The notes: generated by a model not told the origin, from the sequence alone. DNA of 64,000 nucleotides from Thermoplasmatales archaeon (GCA_012520845.1 JAAYNL010000024.1:1-64000), one strand, 5' to 3'; positions 1 to 8,000 are shown, counted from the stretch's first letter. Numbers and translations are program-made.

Positions 1-140
1 AAAAAACTAAATATTTGAAAAACAAGGAAAAACGAGCGCTGATCCGTCGGGAACGGCGTGGGGGAACGGGGGAAACTGCTTCAAAACGGCCCTGGCGGGA
101 TCATCTGCCATTTACCGAACAGAGTAGTCGAAGTGAAAAC

Positions 141-148
141 ATATAAAA
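141..148 (+). promoter_or_regulatory. TATA box of tRNA-Val(GAC)
   Basis: The stretch ATATAAAA lies 26 bases upstream of the tRNA 5' end, the usual archaeal TATA-to-start distance. Bases 1-140 contain no convincing gene; the first 50 are AT-rich. Confidence 0.6.
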
Positions 149-173
149 GGAACGAGTGTATCCTCGGGGTTAC

Positions 174-249
174 GGGCCCGTGGTCTAGGGGTTATGACGT
201 CGCCTTGACATGGCGAAGGCCGCCGGTTCAAATCCGGCCGGGCCCACCA
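174..249 (+). tRNA. tRNA-Val (anticodon GAC)
   Basis: The sequence folds as a cloverleaf. GGGCCCG pairs with CGGGCCC in the acceptor stem, a five-base anticodon stem encloses TTGACAT (anticodon GAC), and the T arm carries GGTTCAAATCC. The discriminator base is A and CCA is encoded at 247-249. It reads GUC and GUU valine codons. A nearly identical tRNA-Val(TAC) lies in the opposite orientation at 2272-2347. Confidence 0.95.
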
Positions 250-725
250 TCCTTTACTTACTACATCCTAAAAAGTGGTTGCACCACTCAATCATCCCCC
301 CGGCACTGTCAACGTAAACCGTGCCCGGGGACGTTTTCCTCCGCCACCGACTGGAGCATGGAAGCGGCGGTGAACCTTTCCGGACTTCCTGTTCCCTGCG
401 GCGAGGTTGTCGGCCATGCGGCGGCGGAGTATGTCGTCGATGCGGTCCAGACGGAAGATTGCGCCCATGACGTCGGCGTATGCCCTCCCGTAAAGGACTG
501 TCTCCTCGTGTCGTTGTCCGGCAGGCGGTTTATCAGCGAGAAGTTCGTCTTCTCGTCCTTTACGGGCACCCACCCCCCGTGGCATAAATACATCCGGAGA
601 CATGGAATCATGCCGCTTTTGAGCAACGGGAGCTGTCTCTAGTACACCGACGGGTGGAAGGTACAGATGGCCGTTGGGTCTCGTTAGACCCCCCGAAAAA
701 ATGACGTTGGTGGCGGCAATTCCTT
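250..725. other. Region without an intact gene; possible decayed coding remnant
   Basis: No open frame here looks complete. On the minus strand two overlapping frames (309-626 and 292-603) each carry protein-like stretches. The first contains NFSLINRLPDNDTRRQ, and the second, further downstream, contains YGRAYADVMGAIFRLDRID. Joined by a single frameshift they would give one plausible sequence, so this may be a broken gene; I do not recognise its family. Near the tRNA on the plus strand are two hairpins: AGTGG/CCACT at 274-288, and a GC-rich one at 297-330 with one bulged C. They could help end tRNA transcription or belong to the remnant. Confidence 0.3.
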
Positions 726-1202
726 TTATCCATTCCTTTTCCTCTTCTTTTCGATTTTTTTATACAGCGATGCTTTGGGCCCTATCCCGTTGATGTTGTC
801 GGCCACCGCCCCGGTTACGAAATCATGGACTTGAAGCAGATGTTTGCCACTGCTGCTGGCAACGTCAAACCACTCAATCTCCAGCCCCTCGTCGATCTTT
901 TCCCTGCACAGTTTTTTGAGTTCGTTCGATGCCACCAAAGGCGGTGTGTCGATCAACACGTCGAAGGGTTCATTCGGCGCGCCCACGTCGATCATCTCCG
1001 AAATGGCGTTGACGTAAAAATCCCTGGCTCCCTCGACGGTTTGGAACGATTGGTTGCGCCTCGACCTGTGACGTTCCGAAAACGTGAAATCTTGTTCAGA
1101 CAGTTCGTCGATTATGATTGATGCGTCTTTCAACGTCGCATCTTTGTATTTGTATTCGCCGCCTTTCGCAGGGAACTGATTGAGTGACGATGGACCCGCC
1201 AT
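726..1202 (-). CDS. DUF3800-like protein, probably N-terminally truncated
   Basis: This 158-residue protein resembles the second half of DUF3800 proteins, an RNase H-like family of uncertain function common in mobile regions. The impression rests on the central segment around FDVLIDTPPL and the closing HDFVTGAVADNI followed by a basic tail. The usual DUF3800 N-terminus, with its early YIDESG-type acidic motif, is missing, so this is either a remnant or a divergent short form. The start is the ATG after GGGAAAGC; an in-frame TGA lies just upstream. It ends in TAA. It lies between the possible remnant at 292-626 and the HEAT-repeat gene, inside the segment bounded by two tRNA-Val genes. The family assignment is tentative. 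Confidence 0.45.
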   Translation of the reverse strand: MAGPSSLNQFPAKGGEYKYKDATLKDASIIIDELSEQDFTFSERHRSRRNQSFQTVEGARDFYVNAISEMIDVGAPNEPFDVLIDTPPLVASNELKKLCREKIDEGLEIEWFDVASSSGKHLLQVHDFVTGAVADNINGIGPKASLYKKIEKKRKRNG

Positions 1203-1232
1203 GCTTTCCCATCATAGGCGGCGCTTTCCCGA

Positions 1233-1715
1233 TCAGCCTTCCCGCCCGAGGCCGAAGACCGCGGATTTCCTGACGTAGGCGGATCTGTCGCCCAGCAGCC
1301 CTTCCAAAGCGGAATCCAGCCCGGGATCGGATATGCCGAGTTTTTTCCTCAACCTCCCGGCGGCCCAGGCGGCCATGCCCCTGACGAGCGGGTCGCCGTC
1401 ACCGAGTAGCTGCAAAAGCGTCCCCACGGACCTTTCGTCGTGCAGGCCCGCCCCCGCCGCCTCGCCGATGCCCCAGGCCACGGACTCCCTGACGGACTGG
1501 TCGCCGTCCCCGGCCATGGGGATCAGCAGGTCCAGTATCCTGCGGTCGTGGACCTTGTTCTGCCCCATCTTCGCGATGCACCAGACGGCCTGCGCCTTTT
1601 CCCCAGGGGTGCCCAGGAAAGTCGCCTGGAACAGTTCGTCTATGTCGTCCAGCCTGTCCTTCCCGGCCCTGAGGTCGGCCTCGACCCCGGCGAGCCATTC
1701 GGCGTATTGGGTCAC
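1233..1715 (-). CDS. HEAT-repeat protein
   Basis: The product has 160 residues and is almost wholly helical repeats of the HEAT/PBS-lyase type. Successive units centre on AVWCIAKMG, SVRESVAWGIGEAAG, LVRGMAAWAAGRL and YVRKSAVFGLG. Such proteins are scaffolds or adaptors; some bind cofactor-bearing partners. A GTG start overlaps the TGA of the upstream Cys-rich gene (GTGA), so the two are almost certainly co-translated. The longer open frame upstream of this GTG is a shadow of the Cys-rich gene. No catalytic motif is visible. Being the last gene of a three-gene set next to ramA and the pyl cluster hints at a role around corrinoid methyltransferases, but that is inference. Confidence 0.75.
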   Translation of the reverse strand: MTQYAEWLAGVEADLRAGKDRLDDIDELFQATFLGTPGEKAQAVWCIAKMGQNKVHDRRILDLLIPMAGDGDQSVRESVAWGIGEAAGAGLHDERSVGTLLQLLGDGDPLVRGMAAWAAGRLRKKLGISDPGLDSALEGLLGDRSAYVRKSAVFGLGREG

Positions 1716-1870
1716 CTTTTCGGCAGCTCCTTGTAAAACTCGCAGTCGGCGTATTCCTCCTCGCCGCGGCAATACTCGTAGTCCTCGATTCTCAGGACGT
1801 CCGCCCTGATCCTCTTGCATTTGCAGCTGACGCAACGGCCGTCCGTCGCCCTCCAAAGGCATTTGCCCAT
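1712..1870 (-). CDS. Cys-rich micro-protein (52 residues)
   Basis: This short protein has six cysteines, at positions 4, 13, 16, 18, 33 and 42. The cluster C13-x2-C-x-C18 and the two later cysteines suggest a small zinc- or iron-sulfur-binding fold. It begins MGKCLWRATDGRC and ends EFYKELPKR. The ATG lies four bases after the stop of the DUF6951-like gene, and a GGGGTGA ribosome-binding-like stretch spans that stop. Its own stop overlaps the GTG of the HEAT gene. Tight packing on both sides argues that it is real despite its size. I do not recognise a named family; metal binding is inferred from the cysteines. Confidence 0.7.
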   Translation of the reverse strand: MGKCLWRATDGRCVSCKCKRIRADVLRIEDYEYCRGEEEYADCEFYKELPKR

Positions 1871-1874
1871 GCCA

Positions 1875-2210
1875 TCACCCCGCGTCGATGAATTTGACGC
1901 AGTTCGCGTCTATTATCTTGGATCTCGACTTGGACATCATCCCCGACTCGAGCCACGCGGCGGTGATGATTGCCGCGGGGGTCAGGCAAGTGAGCGTGAT
2001 GGGTTCGCAGTTGAAGGGGTTGAACACCTTGCTGAGGGACCTTTCCGTGATGTCGATCAGGCTCAGCCTGTCGCCGAGCCTGTCGGCGTAACGCCGGACG
2101 CTGTCGCAGTTGGTGGCGATGTGCAGGTCGAATTCGCCGTCGTCCCTGGGGGTGACGGTGATCTTCGTTTTTTTGTCGCAGAATTTCATGTCGACCTCGA
2201 CTACCGCCAT
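1875..2210 (-). CDS. Small Cys-containing protein, DUF6951-like
   Basis: The 111-residue protein contains five cysteines spread along its length (FCDKK, TNCDS, FNCEP, TCLTP, ANCVKF). It resembles a small family annotated DUF6951 in methanogens; I recall the resemblance and cannot verify it here. An N-terminal beta-rich part precedes the helical segment TPAAIITAAWLESG. No signal peptide or membrane segment is seen. It is the first gene of a tight set followed by the Cys-rich micro-protein and the HEAT-repeat protein. A second in-frame ATG seven codons in (MKFCDKK) could be the true start. The spaced Cys pairs suggest metal or sulfur chemistry, but function is unknown. Confidence 0.6.
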   Translation of the reverse strand: MAVVEVDMKFCDKKTKITVTPRDDGEFDLHIATNCDSVRRYADRLGDRLSLIDITERSLSKVFNPFNCEPITLTCLTPAAIITAAWLESGMMSKSRSKIIDANCVKFIDAG

Positions 2211-2271
2211 GGAAACCGGATTGCGGGGGCCCGATTAATAACATTCGGATTCTCCCGCGCGGGCGCGGGGG

Positions 2272-2347
2272 TGGTGGGCCCAGCCGGATTCGAACCGGCG
2301 GGCTTCGCCTTGTAAGGGCGACGTCATAACCGCTAGACCATGGGCCC
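2272..2347 (-). tRNA. tRNA-Val (anticodon TAC)
   Basis: On the minus strand GGGCCCA pairs with TGGGCCC and the anticodon loop reads CTTACAA (anticodon TAC, codons GUA/GUG). The T loop is GGTTCGAATCC and an encoded CCA follows a discriminator A. A TTTAATAA-like promoter lies about 25 bases upstream. It sits downstream of ramA and faces tRNA-Val(GAC). Confidence 0.95.
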
Positions 2348-2418
2348 GTGCCCCCACGATTAAGGAGGGATTATTAAAGAGTTCAGTCCGGCACGTTCCG
2401 CCCCGGCCGCCTGGCCCG

Positions 2419-4023
2419 TCAGGCCGCGGGCCTGAGATTCTTTATCGCCAGCACCTTCTCGGGGCATGCTATCTCGCACCTCCTGCAGGCGGTGCCCATG
2501 CACCTGTCAGTCCTGATGGCGACGCTGCCGCCGTCCTCGGAGATGGCTTCCTCTGGGCATTCCCCGACGCAGGCGCCGCAGGAGACGCATCCCTCCACGC
2601 GCCCGCCGATCCTCACGCCCACGTCCCGGAGTATGGCGAACGTGCCCTTCTCGGAATCGGGCAGGTCCCTGAGGGACGTCTTGGTGTTGTGGGACTCCAC
2701 CGGCTCCTGGAGGTGCGGCAGGCCGCTCAGGTCCAGCATCTCGTTGAACGCGGACATGGGCATGTCGTACATCCAATGGGAGATTTCCACGGAATAGATG
2801 TCCCTGAACACGTCGGACGTCGCCAGCATCACGTGCTTGGACCTCAGGCCGCGGGAAATCTCCCTCAGCTCGTCCAGGGTCATCTCCCCCGTGACCATCT
2901 TCCTGGCCAGCCTGATGGATGTGTTGCCGAACTGCACTATCTCGCTGGCGCCCGGCGTGACCAGGCCGGTCTTCTGGGCCTTGACGGCGTCCACGTAGAG
3001 GCCCGTGGCGCCGGACATGTACGCCTTGGGCACGTCCTGGGTCCAAAGCCCCGCCTCCCTCATCAGCGTGAGGTACCCTGCGCGTATGGCGCCGATCGCC
3101 TTGCCCGCCTCCTCTATGTCCCCGGGGGTGAGCTCGACCCCGTCCTGCAGCTTCAGGGTGCCGCTTTCCGTCTTTATCCTGGCGCCGTCGACGATGCCCG
3201 ACTCCATGCCGCAGGAGATCGCCGCTATCACCCCGGTGCCGGTGATCCCCTTGGCCCGCGCCTTGCCCTTCCTGAGCGTCTCACCCGTGGCCGGGTTGAC
3301 CGTGTCCCCCTCCACGGCGAGCATCGAATCGTCCAAGACCCAGTTGGTCCATCCGCCCCCGTCGATGACTATATCGGAGATCGCCCCCGGGGCGGCGAGC
3401 ATGCCGTCCCTCACCTGCTGCCCCTCCAACGCCGGGCCGGCGGCGGCGGAGCCCGTGTAGATCTGGTCGTCGACCAGGAGGGCCATCTCCGCGTTCGTGC
3501 CGTAATCGATTACGATCCTGACGCCGCCCTCGTCCATCGCCCCGGTCTCCGAAAGCATGGCGACGGCGTCGGCCCCTATCTCGTGGGCGACCGCCGGCGG
3601 GATGATGACCTCGGCGTTGGGGACGTTGAGGCCCATGTCCCGCGCCTTCAAAACGGCGCCGTCCCTCTTCGGCGGCACTATGCCGAGCTCCCTCAGCGTG
3701 GTCTTGCCGGCGTAGGCCAGGTCCCTGATCTCGATGTTCTGGAAAATGGAAAGCTGGAACGGGTTGCCGCTCACGGCCACCCTTACCACCCTGCCGAGGT
3801 CGATGCCGAGTTCCTCGAAAAGTTTCGACACCGTGGCGATCATGAGGCCGTTTGCCACGTCCCCGCCGGAATCCAGGGCGAAATTAACGTGGTCGATGAC
3901 GTTCATCCCGGGGATTGGGTGCCTGGTGGTAATCGCCGTGGCCACCGTTTCCCCGGTGGCGATTTCCACCGCCTGGCATCTGAAACCGCTGGTGCCCAAA
4001 TCTAGCGCTATCCCGTATCCCAT
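2419..4023 (-). CDS. ramA: Corrinoid protein reductive activase (RamA family)
   Basis: RamA uses ATP to reduce the inactive Co(II) corrinoid of methylamine or methanol corrinoid proteins back to Co(I). At 534 residues it is near the usual length (about 540). The N-terminal part has an actin-like ATPase start (ALDLGTSGFRCQAVEI). The C-terminus carries two ferredoxin-type 4Fe-4S motifs, CVSCGACVGECP and CMGTACRRCEIACP. The start is the ATG of MGYGIALDLG; the longer frame upstream is the shadow of pylD. It lies five bases after pylD on the same strand, so it likely forms the end of a pylTSBCD-ramA transcript. This association is logical because pyrrolysine is needed in the methylamine methyltransferases whose corrinoid partners RamA repairs. 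Confidence 0.93.
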   Translation of the reverse strand: MGYGIALDLGTSGFRCQAVEIATGETVATAITTRHPIPGMNVIDHVNFALDSGGDVANGLMIATVSKLFEELGIDLGRVVRVAVSGNPFQLSIFQNIEIRDLAYAGKTTLRELGIVPPKRDGAVLKARDMGLNVPNAEVIIPPAVAHEIGADAVAMLSETGAMDEGGVRIVIDYGTNAEMALLVDDQIYTGSAAAGPALEGQQVRDGMLAAPGAISDIVIDGGGWTNWVLDDSMLAVEGDTVNPATGETLRKGKARAKGITGTGVIAAISCGMESGIVDGARIKTESGTLKLQDGVELTPGDIEEAGKAIGAIRAGYLTLMREAGLWTQDVPKAYMSGATGLYVDAVKAQKTGLVTPGASEIVQFGNTSIRLARKMVTGEMTLDELREISRGLRSKHVMLATSDVFRDIYSVEISHWMYDMPMSAFNEMLDLSGLPHLQEPVESHNTKTSLRDLPDSEKGTFAILRDVGVRIGGRVEGCVSCGACVGECPEEAISEDGGSVAIRTDRCMGTACRRCEIACPEKVLAIKNLRPAA

Positions 4024-4028
4024 TCCGA

Positions 4029-4871
4029 TCACCCGAGTTTGATTTCTTCCCTTATGTGCGAATCCCGCGGGTTGGCGGCGGAAACGACCATCACCGCCAC
4101 GCCCAACCCGAGGATGTCGTGTATTATCTTCTTCGCCTTCGCCTCGCCCTCCCCGTCGAAGGCGTATGGCACGCCCGGGGAGGATATGATCGCGCCCTCC
4201 CTGACGTTCCTCCCCGAGATCTTCCCGGGGGACGCGTTCAGTATCAGCAGGTTCTCCGAGATCGCCGCGGCGAGGTCGAACCTCGGGACGATTCCCGGCA
4301 CGTTGCGGGCGAGCCTCTCGGTCTTCTCGCGCCTTATGTCGACGACCTCGACCCTCGCCCCCTCCTCCAGAAGCATCGTCGAAGCCGTGCCGCCGACCCT
4401 GCCGGCGCCGATGATGAGCACGGTCATGCCTTCCAGGGAACCCCCGGCGGCCAGCCTGAGGGCGGTGACGTAGCCGCGGGCGGTTGACCAGACGTTGTCG
4501 GAAAACACGCCCCTCTTCCTGTCGACGGCGATGAACCTGTCGTCGTCCGCCATGAGGACTATGTCGAACCCGTGGGAGACGGCCTCGGCGACGCCGGCCA
4601 CGTCGCACGCGTCGGTGACGACGGTGTCGATGCCCAAGCTCCTTATGGTCTCCGCCACGGTCTCTGAGAAGCCCCTTATGACCCCCTTCCCCGAGGTTAC
4701 GGGCACCACCGCCACCGACAGGGCGTCGAAGTCGATGTCGGCCTCGGCGACGCCGGCGGCCTCGCAGGCCAGGGCGCGGAGGCCCAGGCCGGTGGTTTCC
4801 TCCAGGTATCCGTCCAAATAGTGTATCTTGGGGAAGAACCCGTCCAGGTTGTCCGCGGTCAGCCTGGTCAT
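4029..4871 (-). CDS. pylD: Pyrrolysine biosynthesis protein PylD
   Basis: PylD catalyses the last step of pyrrolysine synthesis: NAD-dependent oxidation of L-lysine-Ne-3R-methyl-D-ornithine, followed by ring closure. The 280-residue product has a Rossmann nucleotide-binding motif, VLIIGAGRVGG, near residue 155, as in the amino-acid dehydrogenase-like fold of PylD. It starts MTRLTADNLDGFFP. Its ATG overlaps the pylC stop as ATGA, so translation is coupled, and ramA follows five bases later. The position between pylC and ramA supports the assignment. Confidence 0.93.
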   Translation of the reverse strand: MTRLTADNLDGFFPKIHYLDGYLEETTGLGLRALACEAAGVAEADIDFDALSVAVVPVTSGKGVIRGFSETVAETIRSLGIDTVVTDACDVAGVAEAVSHGFDIVLMADDDRFIAVDRKRGVFSDNVWSTARGYVTALRLAAGGSLEGMTVLIIGAGRVGGTASTMLLEEGARVEVVDIRREKTERLARNVPGIVPRFDLAAAISENLLILNASPGKISGRNVREGAIISSPGVPYAFDGEGEAKAKKIIHDILGLGVAVMVVSAANPRDSHIREEIKLG

Positions 4872-6016
4872 GCCGGTCCCCCCGGGCCCTCGTCGATTAT
4901 GCGCGTAATCGATTCCTCGTCCACAATCCTGCGCAGGCAGGCCTTCCTCTTCGCCTCGACCGCTTCCATTGTCGCTCCGCCGTTAATCATCGTGAACCTC
5001 CATTCCCCCGCCCCCCCGACGTAATCCGTGATCATCTCGTCCGCGCCGAACAGGCCCCTTTCCAGCCTGGGGGCGCGGACGTTGGCGAATTCCCCCTCGC
5101 CGCAGGACTCCATCGCGCCGTCCCTTACGACGTAGTGTTCGTAGACCGACGCCCCCGCCCTCGGCTTCCCCCAGGATCCGGCCACCATCTCGCGGAGGAG
5201 GTTTATGCCCGTCGCCGCCAAAACCGCCGCGGGGGTTTGGCTCGGCAGCCTGGCGTCCATCTCGAGGACGCGGAGCCCCTTGGGCGTGTGGACCGCCTCC
5301 AAATCGAGGATGCCGTCGAGACCCAGATGCGCGGATATCGCTAAGCCGATCCCCCTCAGTTCCGTGTCCGATCCGGGGGGCAGTATGCCGGGGCGGCATT
5401 CCACCCTCTTGCAGTCGTAATCCTTCGCGGCTATGATTTCGGTGGTGACGTAGCCCGCGTATTCCTTGCCGTCGCCGATGAATTCCATGGAGACGCAGGT
5501 ACCGTCGACGTATTCCTGCACGACCGGGGTTCCGCCCGAGGATTCCACCCCGGCAATCCCCCTGGCCAATCCCTCCGCGTCCCTGGCGAGGGCGACGCCC
5601 TCGCTGCCGCTGGAGACGGAGGGTTTCACCACGGCGGGAAAACCGCATTCGGGCCACGGGGCTGGCATCGGCACGCCGAGGCGGGACATGACCGCGTTCG
5701 ATTCCGCCTTGGACCGGGAAATTCTGTAGGCGTCGATGTCGAAAAGGAACCGGCCGCCGTAATCCGAGAGCAGACGAGAGAGGCATTCCAGCAAAGCGAG
5801 GTTCTCGCACGTGGGCAGCACCGCGTCGCAGTCGCCCATCAGCGCCAGGGCCTCCCGGGGCGACTCGATCGGATCCAGCACGGCGCATCCGTCCGCGAGC
5901 GAGAAGGCGGGCGCGTCCTCCCTCCTGTCGATGACCAGGGTCTCGTAGCCGGCGCGCCTTGCCAGGTATGCCGCCTCCATCCCCTGCAGGGCGCCGCCGA
6001 CCAGGCAGATCCTCAT
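4868..6016 (-). CDS. pylC: 3-methylornithine--L-lysine ligase PylC
   Basis: PylC ligates (3R)-3-methyl-D-ornithine to L-lysine with ATP, the second step of pyrrolysine synthesis. The 382-residue protein starts MRICLVGGALQGMEAAYLAR, a Rossmann-like pre-ATP-grasp domain. An ATP-grasp core follows, with PAVVKPSVSSGSEG as the glycine-rich ATP loop and LEMDARLPSQTPAAV as the metal-binding strand. The ATG overlaps the pylB stop (ATGA) and its own stop overlaps the pylD ATG. The open frame continues upstream to 6706, but that extension is a shadow of pylB. Confidence 0.95.
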   Translation of the reverse strand: MRICLVGGALQGMEAAYLARRAGYETLVIDRREDAPAFSLADGCAVLDPIESPREALALMGDCDAVLPTCENLALLECLSRLLSDYGGRFLFDIDAYRISRSKAESNAVMSRLGVPMPAPWPECGFPAVVKPSVSSGSEGVALARDAEGLARGIAGVESSGGTPVVQEYVDGTCVSMEFIGDGKEYAGYVTTEIIAAKDYDCKRVECRPGILPPGSDTELRGIGLAISAHLGLDGILDLEAVHTPKGLRVLEMDARLPSQTPAAVLAATGINLLREMVAGSWGKPRAGASVYEHYVVRDGAMESCGEGEFANVRAPRLERGLFGADEMITDYVGGAGEWRFTMINGGATMEAVEAKRKACLRRIVDEESITRIIDEGPGGPA

Positions 6017-7059
6017 AGAGACGCCTTCCTCTCTTTGACGAAACGGGAGTATTCCGCGTTGCTCGCCGCCTTCATGCCCATGGAATCCAGGCATTCGAAG
6101 ACGGCCCGCACGGACCTTTTCCCCGATTCGATGTCCAAATCCTTCTGCGCCACGCCGGCCAGCCCCGCCTTTGGCGGAACTATGGACGTGACTACGTTCG
6201 CCCCGGCGTCCAACCTGGGGCGCAGCCCGCCGAGGCCCTCCACGTCCAGGCTCGCGGGGATGAGCTTGTCCGGGTACGCCAGCCTCAGCACGGCGACGAC
6301 CTTCAGTTCCTCCACGGTCCCGACGGTGCCGGATTCCCACATGGGCGTGCCCTCCTGCGGCACGAAGGTCATCGCGCGCACCTGGTCGCAGCCGGCGCCC
6401 ATGCGCATGACGGAGTCGGCGCGGTCCGCGACGGTGTCGCCGACCCCGGCCATGATCCCGTCCTCGGCCAGGATGCCGTGTTCCACCGCGGATTCCCTGG
6501 CGGCGACCCTGGCGTCGAAGCCCTGGTTCACCCTCAGCCTCCCGAAAAGGGACCTGTTGTACGTTTCCTGATAGCAGGCGTACCAGTCCGCCCCCGCCTC
6601 CGCCAACGCCCCGAAGGCTTCCCGGGGCACCACGCCCGGCGACACCATTATCGGGATGTCGACGGCGGAATCCACGGCGGAAACAATGTCGATGAGTTCG
6701 GAACAACCGTCGGCGTGCATGGCCGGGTCCTCGCCCATCGTCAGATCAACGAGGTTGATGTCGCTGTCCATCAGGCTCCCCGCCAGGGCGACGACCTCCT
6801 CCCTGCCCTTGCGGTACCTGGCTATGGGGTGCTGCCTGCGGTAGTGGCAGAAGGCGCACTCGTTCCCGCAGTACGTGGAGAAATAAACGAAACCGTAAAG
6901 GAAGACCCTGTTCCCGAAATTGGCGTCCCTCAGCTCCCTGGCGGCGGCGAAGAGTTTTGAAACGGATGCCGGGTCTTCCAGCGAAAGGAGCCTCAGGGCG
7001 TCGTCCCCGCCTATTCCCCCGCCCTCGAGGGCCCTGCCGAGGATGCCGTCCACGTCCAT
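6013..7059 (-). CDS. pylB: (3R)-3-methylornithine synthase PylB (radical SAM)
   Basis: PylB rearranges L-lysine to (3R)-3-methyl-D-ornithine, the first step of pyrrolysine synthesis, using S-adenosylmethionine and a 4Fe-4S cluster. In the 348-residue product the cluster ligands are C64, C68 and C71 in STYCGNECAFCHYRR, the canonical CxxxCxxC motif. The rest has the TIM-barrel and BATS-like pattern of the BioB/HydE/PylB group. The gene lies nine bases after pylS and overlaps pylC by ATGA. Each turnover may release 5'-deoxyadenosine; a possible salvage pair (mtnA and aldolase) lies a few kilobases away. Confidence 0.95.
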   Translation of the reverse strand: MDVDGILGRALEGGGIGGDDALRLLSLEDPASVSKLFAAARELRDANFGNRVFLYGFVYFSTYCGNECAFCHYRRQHPIARYRKGREEVVALAGSLMDSDINLVDLTMGEDPAMHADGCSELIDIVSAVDSAVDIPIMVSPGVVPREAFGALAEAGADWYACYQETYNRSLFGRLRVNQGFDARVAARESAVEHGILAEDGIMAGVGDTVADRADSVMRMGAGCDQVRAMTFVPQEGTPMWESGTVGTVEELKVVAVLRLAYPDKLIPASLDVEGLGGLRPRLDAGANVVTSIVPPKAGLAGVAQKDLDIESGKRSVRAVFECLDSMGMKAASNAEYSRFVKERKASL

Positions 7060-7068
7060 GGGGCGGCC

Positions 7069-7890
7069 TCAGTCTATCTTGGCGCCGTTCAGGTAGGAGA
7101 TGCTGCGCCCCATCTTCTTCACGTTGTCCCTGCCCTCGATGGCGGCGAGGAGCCTTTCCAGGCCGAACCCGACGCCGCACCAGGGCTCGTCTATGCCGTG
7201 GGCCGGGTCCAGGAAGTGGGGGCCGACCGCGCCGGAGGCCATCTCCTCGCCGCCCACCTCCACGTCGACGGTGCTCCTGTACACCTCGGACTCCGTCTCG
7301 ACCGTCTCGTACCCGAGGCCGAGGACCCCCATCGTCGCCGCTATCAGCTCGAGGAGCCTCTCGGAGGCGTCGCCCTCCGGCCCCAGCTCGACCAGGTTGA
7401 GCATGGTGAACTCGTCCAGGTGGACGTTGCTCCTGGACTCCTTCCTGAAGCAGGACCCGATCTCGAATATCCTGACTGGGCCGTCGGTGAAGTCCCTGAA
7501 TTTCCTCATCACCATGTAGAGGCTCGGGGCCAGCATGGGCCTGAGGCACCTCTTGTCGCCGACGCGGAAAACCTGCCTTCCCAACGGCGTGCCCTCGCCG
7601 ACGCCCATCTTCTCCAGGGAGGCCATGGAAATCATCGTCGGCGTCCTCACCTCGACGAACCCCATGGACACCAGGGCGTCGGCCAGCTTGGCCTCCAGGG
7701 CGGGCAGCCCGTGCCTCCTGGGTCTTTCCAGCATCTCGCCGAAACGCCGGGCGTTTGCCGCTTCCAGCGCGGAAAACGCCCTGGCGAATTCCCTGTCCCT
7801 CTCCGCGGCGGACACGAACACGACCCCGTCGTGGCTCCCGTCCCCTAATTCCCTGAGCCTTTGGATCTGAGCGTCCGTGAAACCGACCAT
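7069..7890 (-). CDS. pylS: Pyrrolysyl-tRNA synthetase, catalytic domain only
   Basis: This class II synthetase charges tRNA-Pyl with pyrrolysine. It has 273 residues, the size of the Methanomassiliicoccales enzymes that lack the N-terminal tRNA-binding PylSn domain, and no pylSn gene is seen in the window. Motif 2 is seen at FRKESRSNVHLDEF and motif 3 at GFGLERLLA. The substrate-pocket pair in TMLNLVELG (N165 and V167) matches the Asn/Val pair of the Methanomethylophilus-type enzymes rather than the Asn/Cys of Methanosarcina. GGAGGCGG lies eight bases before the ATG. It directly follows tRNA-Pyl and precedes pylB. Confidence 0.96.
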   Translation of the reverse strand: MVGFTDAQIQRLRELGDGSHDGVVFVSAAERDREFARAFSALEAANARRFGEMLERPRRHGLPALEAKLADALVSMGFVEVRTPTMISMASLEKMGVGEGTPLGRQVFRVGDKRCLRPMLAPSLYMVMRKFRDFTDGPVRIFEIGSCFRKESRSNVHLDEFTMLNLVELGPEGDASERLLELIAATMGVLGLGYETVETESEVYRSTVDVEVGGEEMASGAVGPHFLDPAHGIDEPWCGVGFGLERLLAAIEGRDNVKKMGRSISYLNGAKID

Positions 7891-7909
7891 CGAAACCGCC
7901 TCCTGGAGG

Positions 7910-7976
7910 CGAGGGGCCGGGGAATCGAACTCCGCTGGTTAGGTTTTAGAGGCCCACTGGTCCCAGACCGCCCCCC
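7910..7976 (-). tRNA. pylT: tRNA-Pyl (anticodon CTA, reads UAG)
   Basis: The minus strand gives a 67-base molecule with GGGGGGC pairing to GCCCCTC in the acceptor stem. The anticodon is CTA within CCTCTAAAACC, followed by the T-arm stretch GCGGAGTTCGATTCCCC. Unusual traits typical of tRNA-Pyl are present: a very short D loop, a long anticodon stem-loop region, and a minimal variable region. CCA is not encoded (CCT follows the discriminator G). It lies 19 bases upstream of pylS and starts the cluster. Confidence 0.93.
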
Positions 7977-8000
7977 GTCGCCCACGAAGATATTGCTCTT

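Noticed and set aside
58-642. Plus-strand frame of 194 codons across tRNA-Val
   Set aside because: It runs through the tRNA gene and has no protein-like composition.
2689-4005. Long plus-strand frame opposite ramA
   Set aside because: It lies wholly antisense to ramA and reads as low-complexity, His/Gly/Asp-rich sequence.
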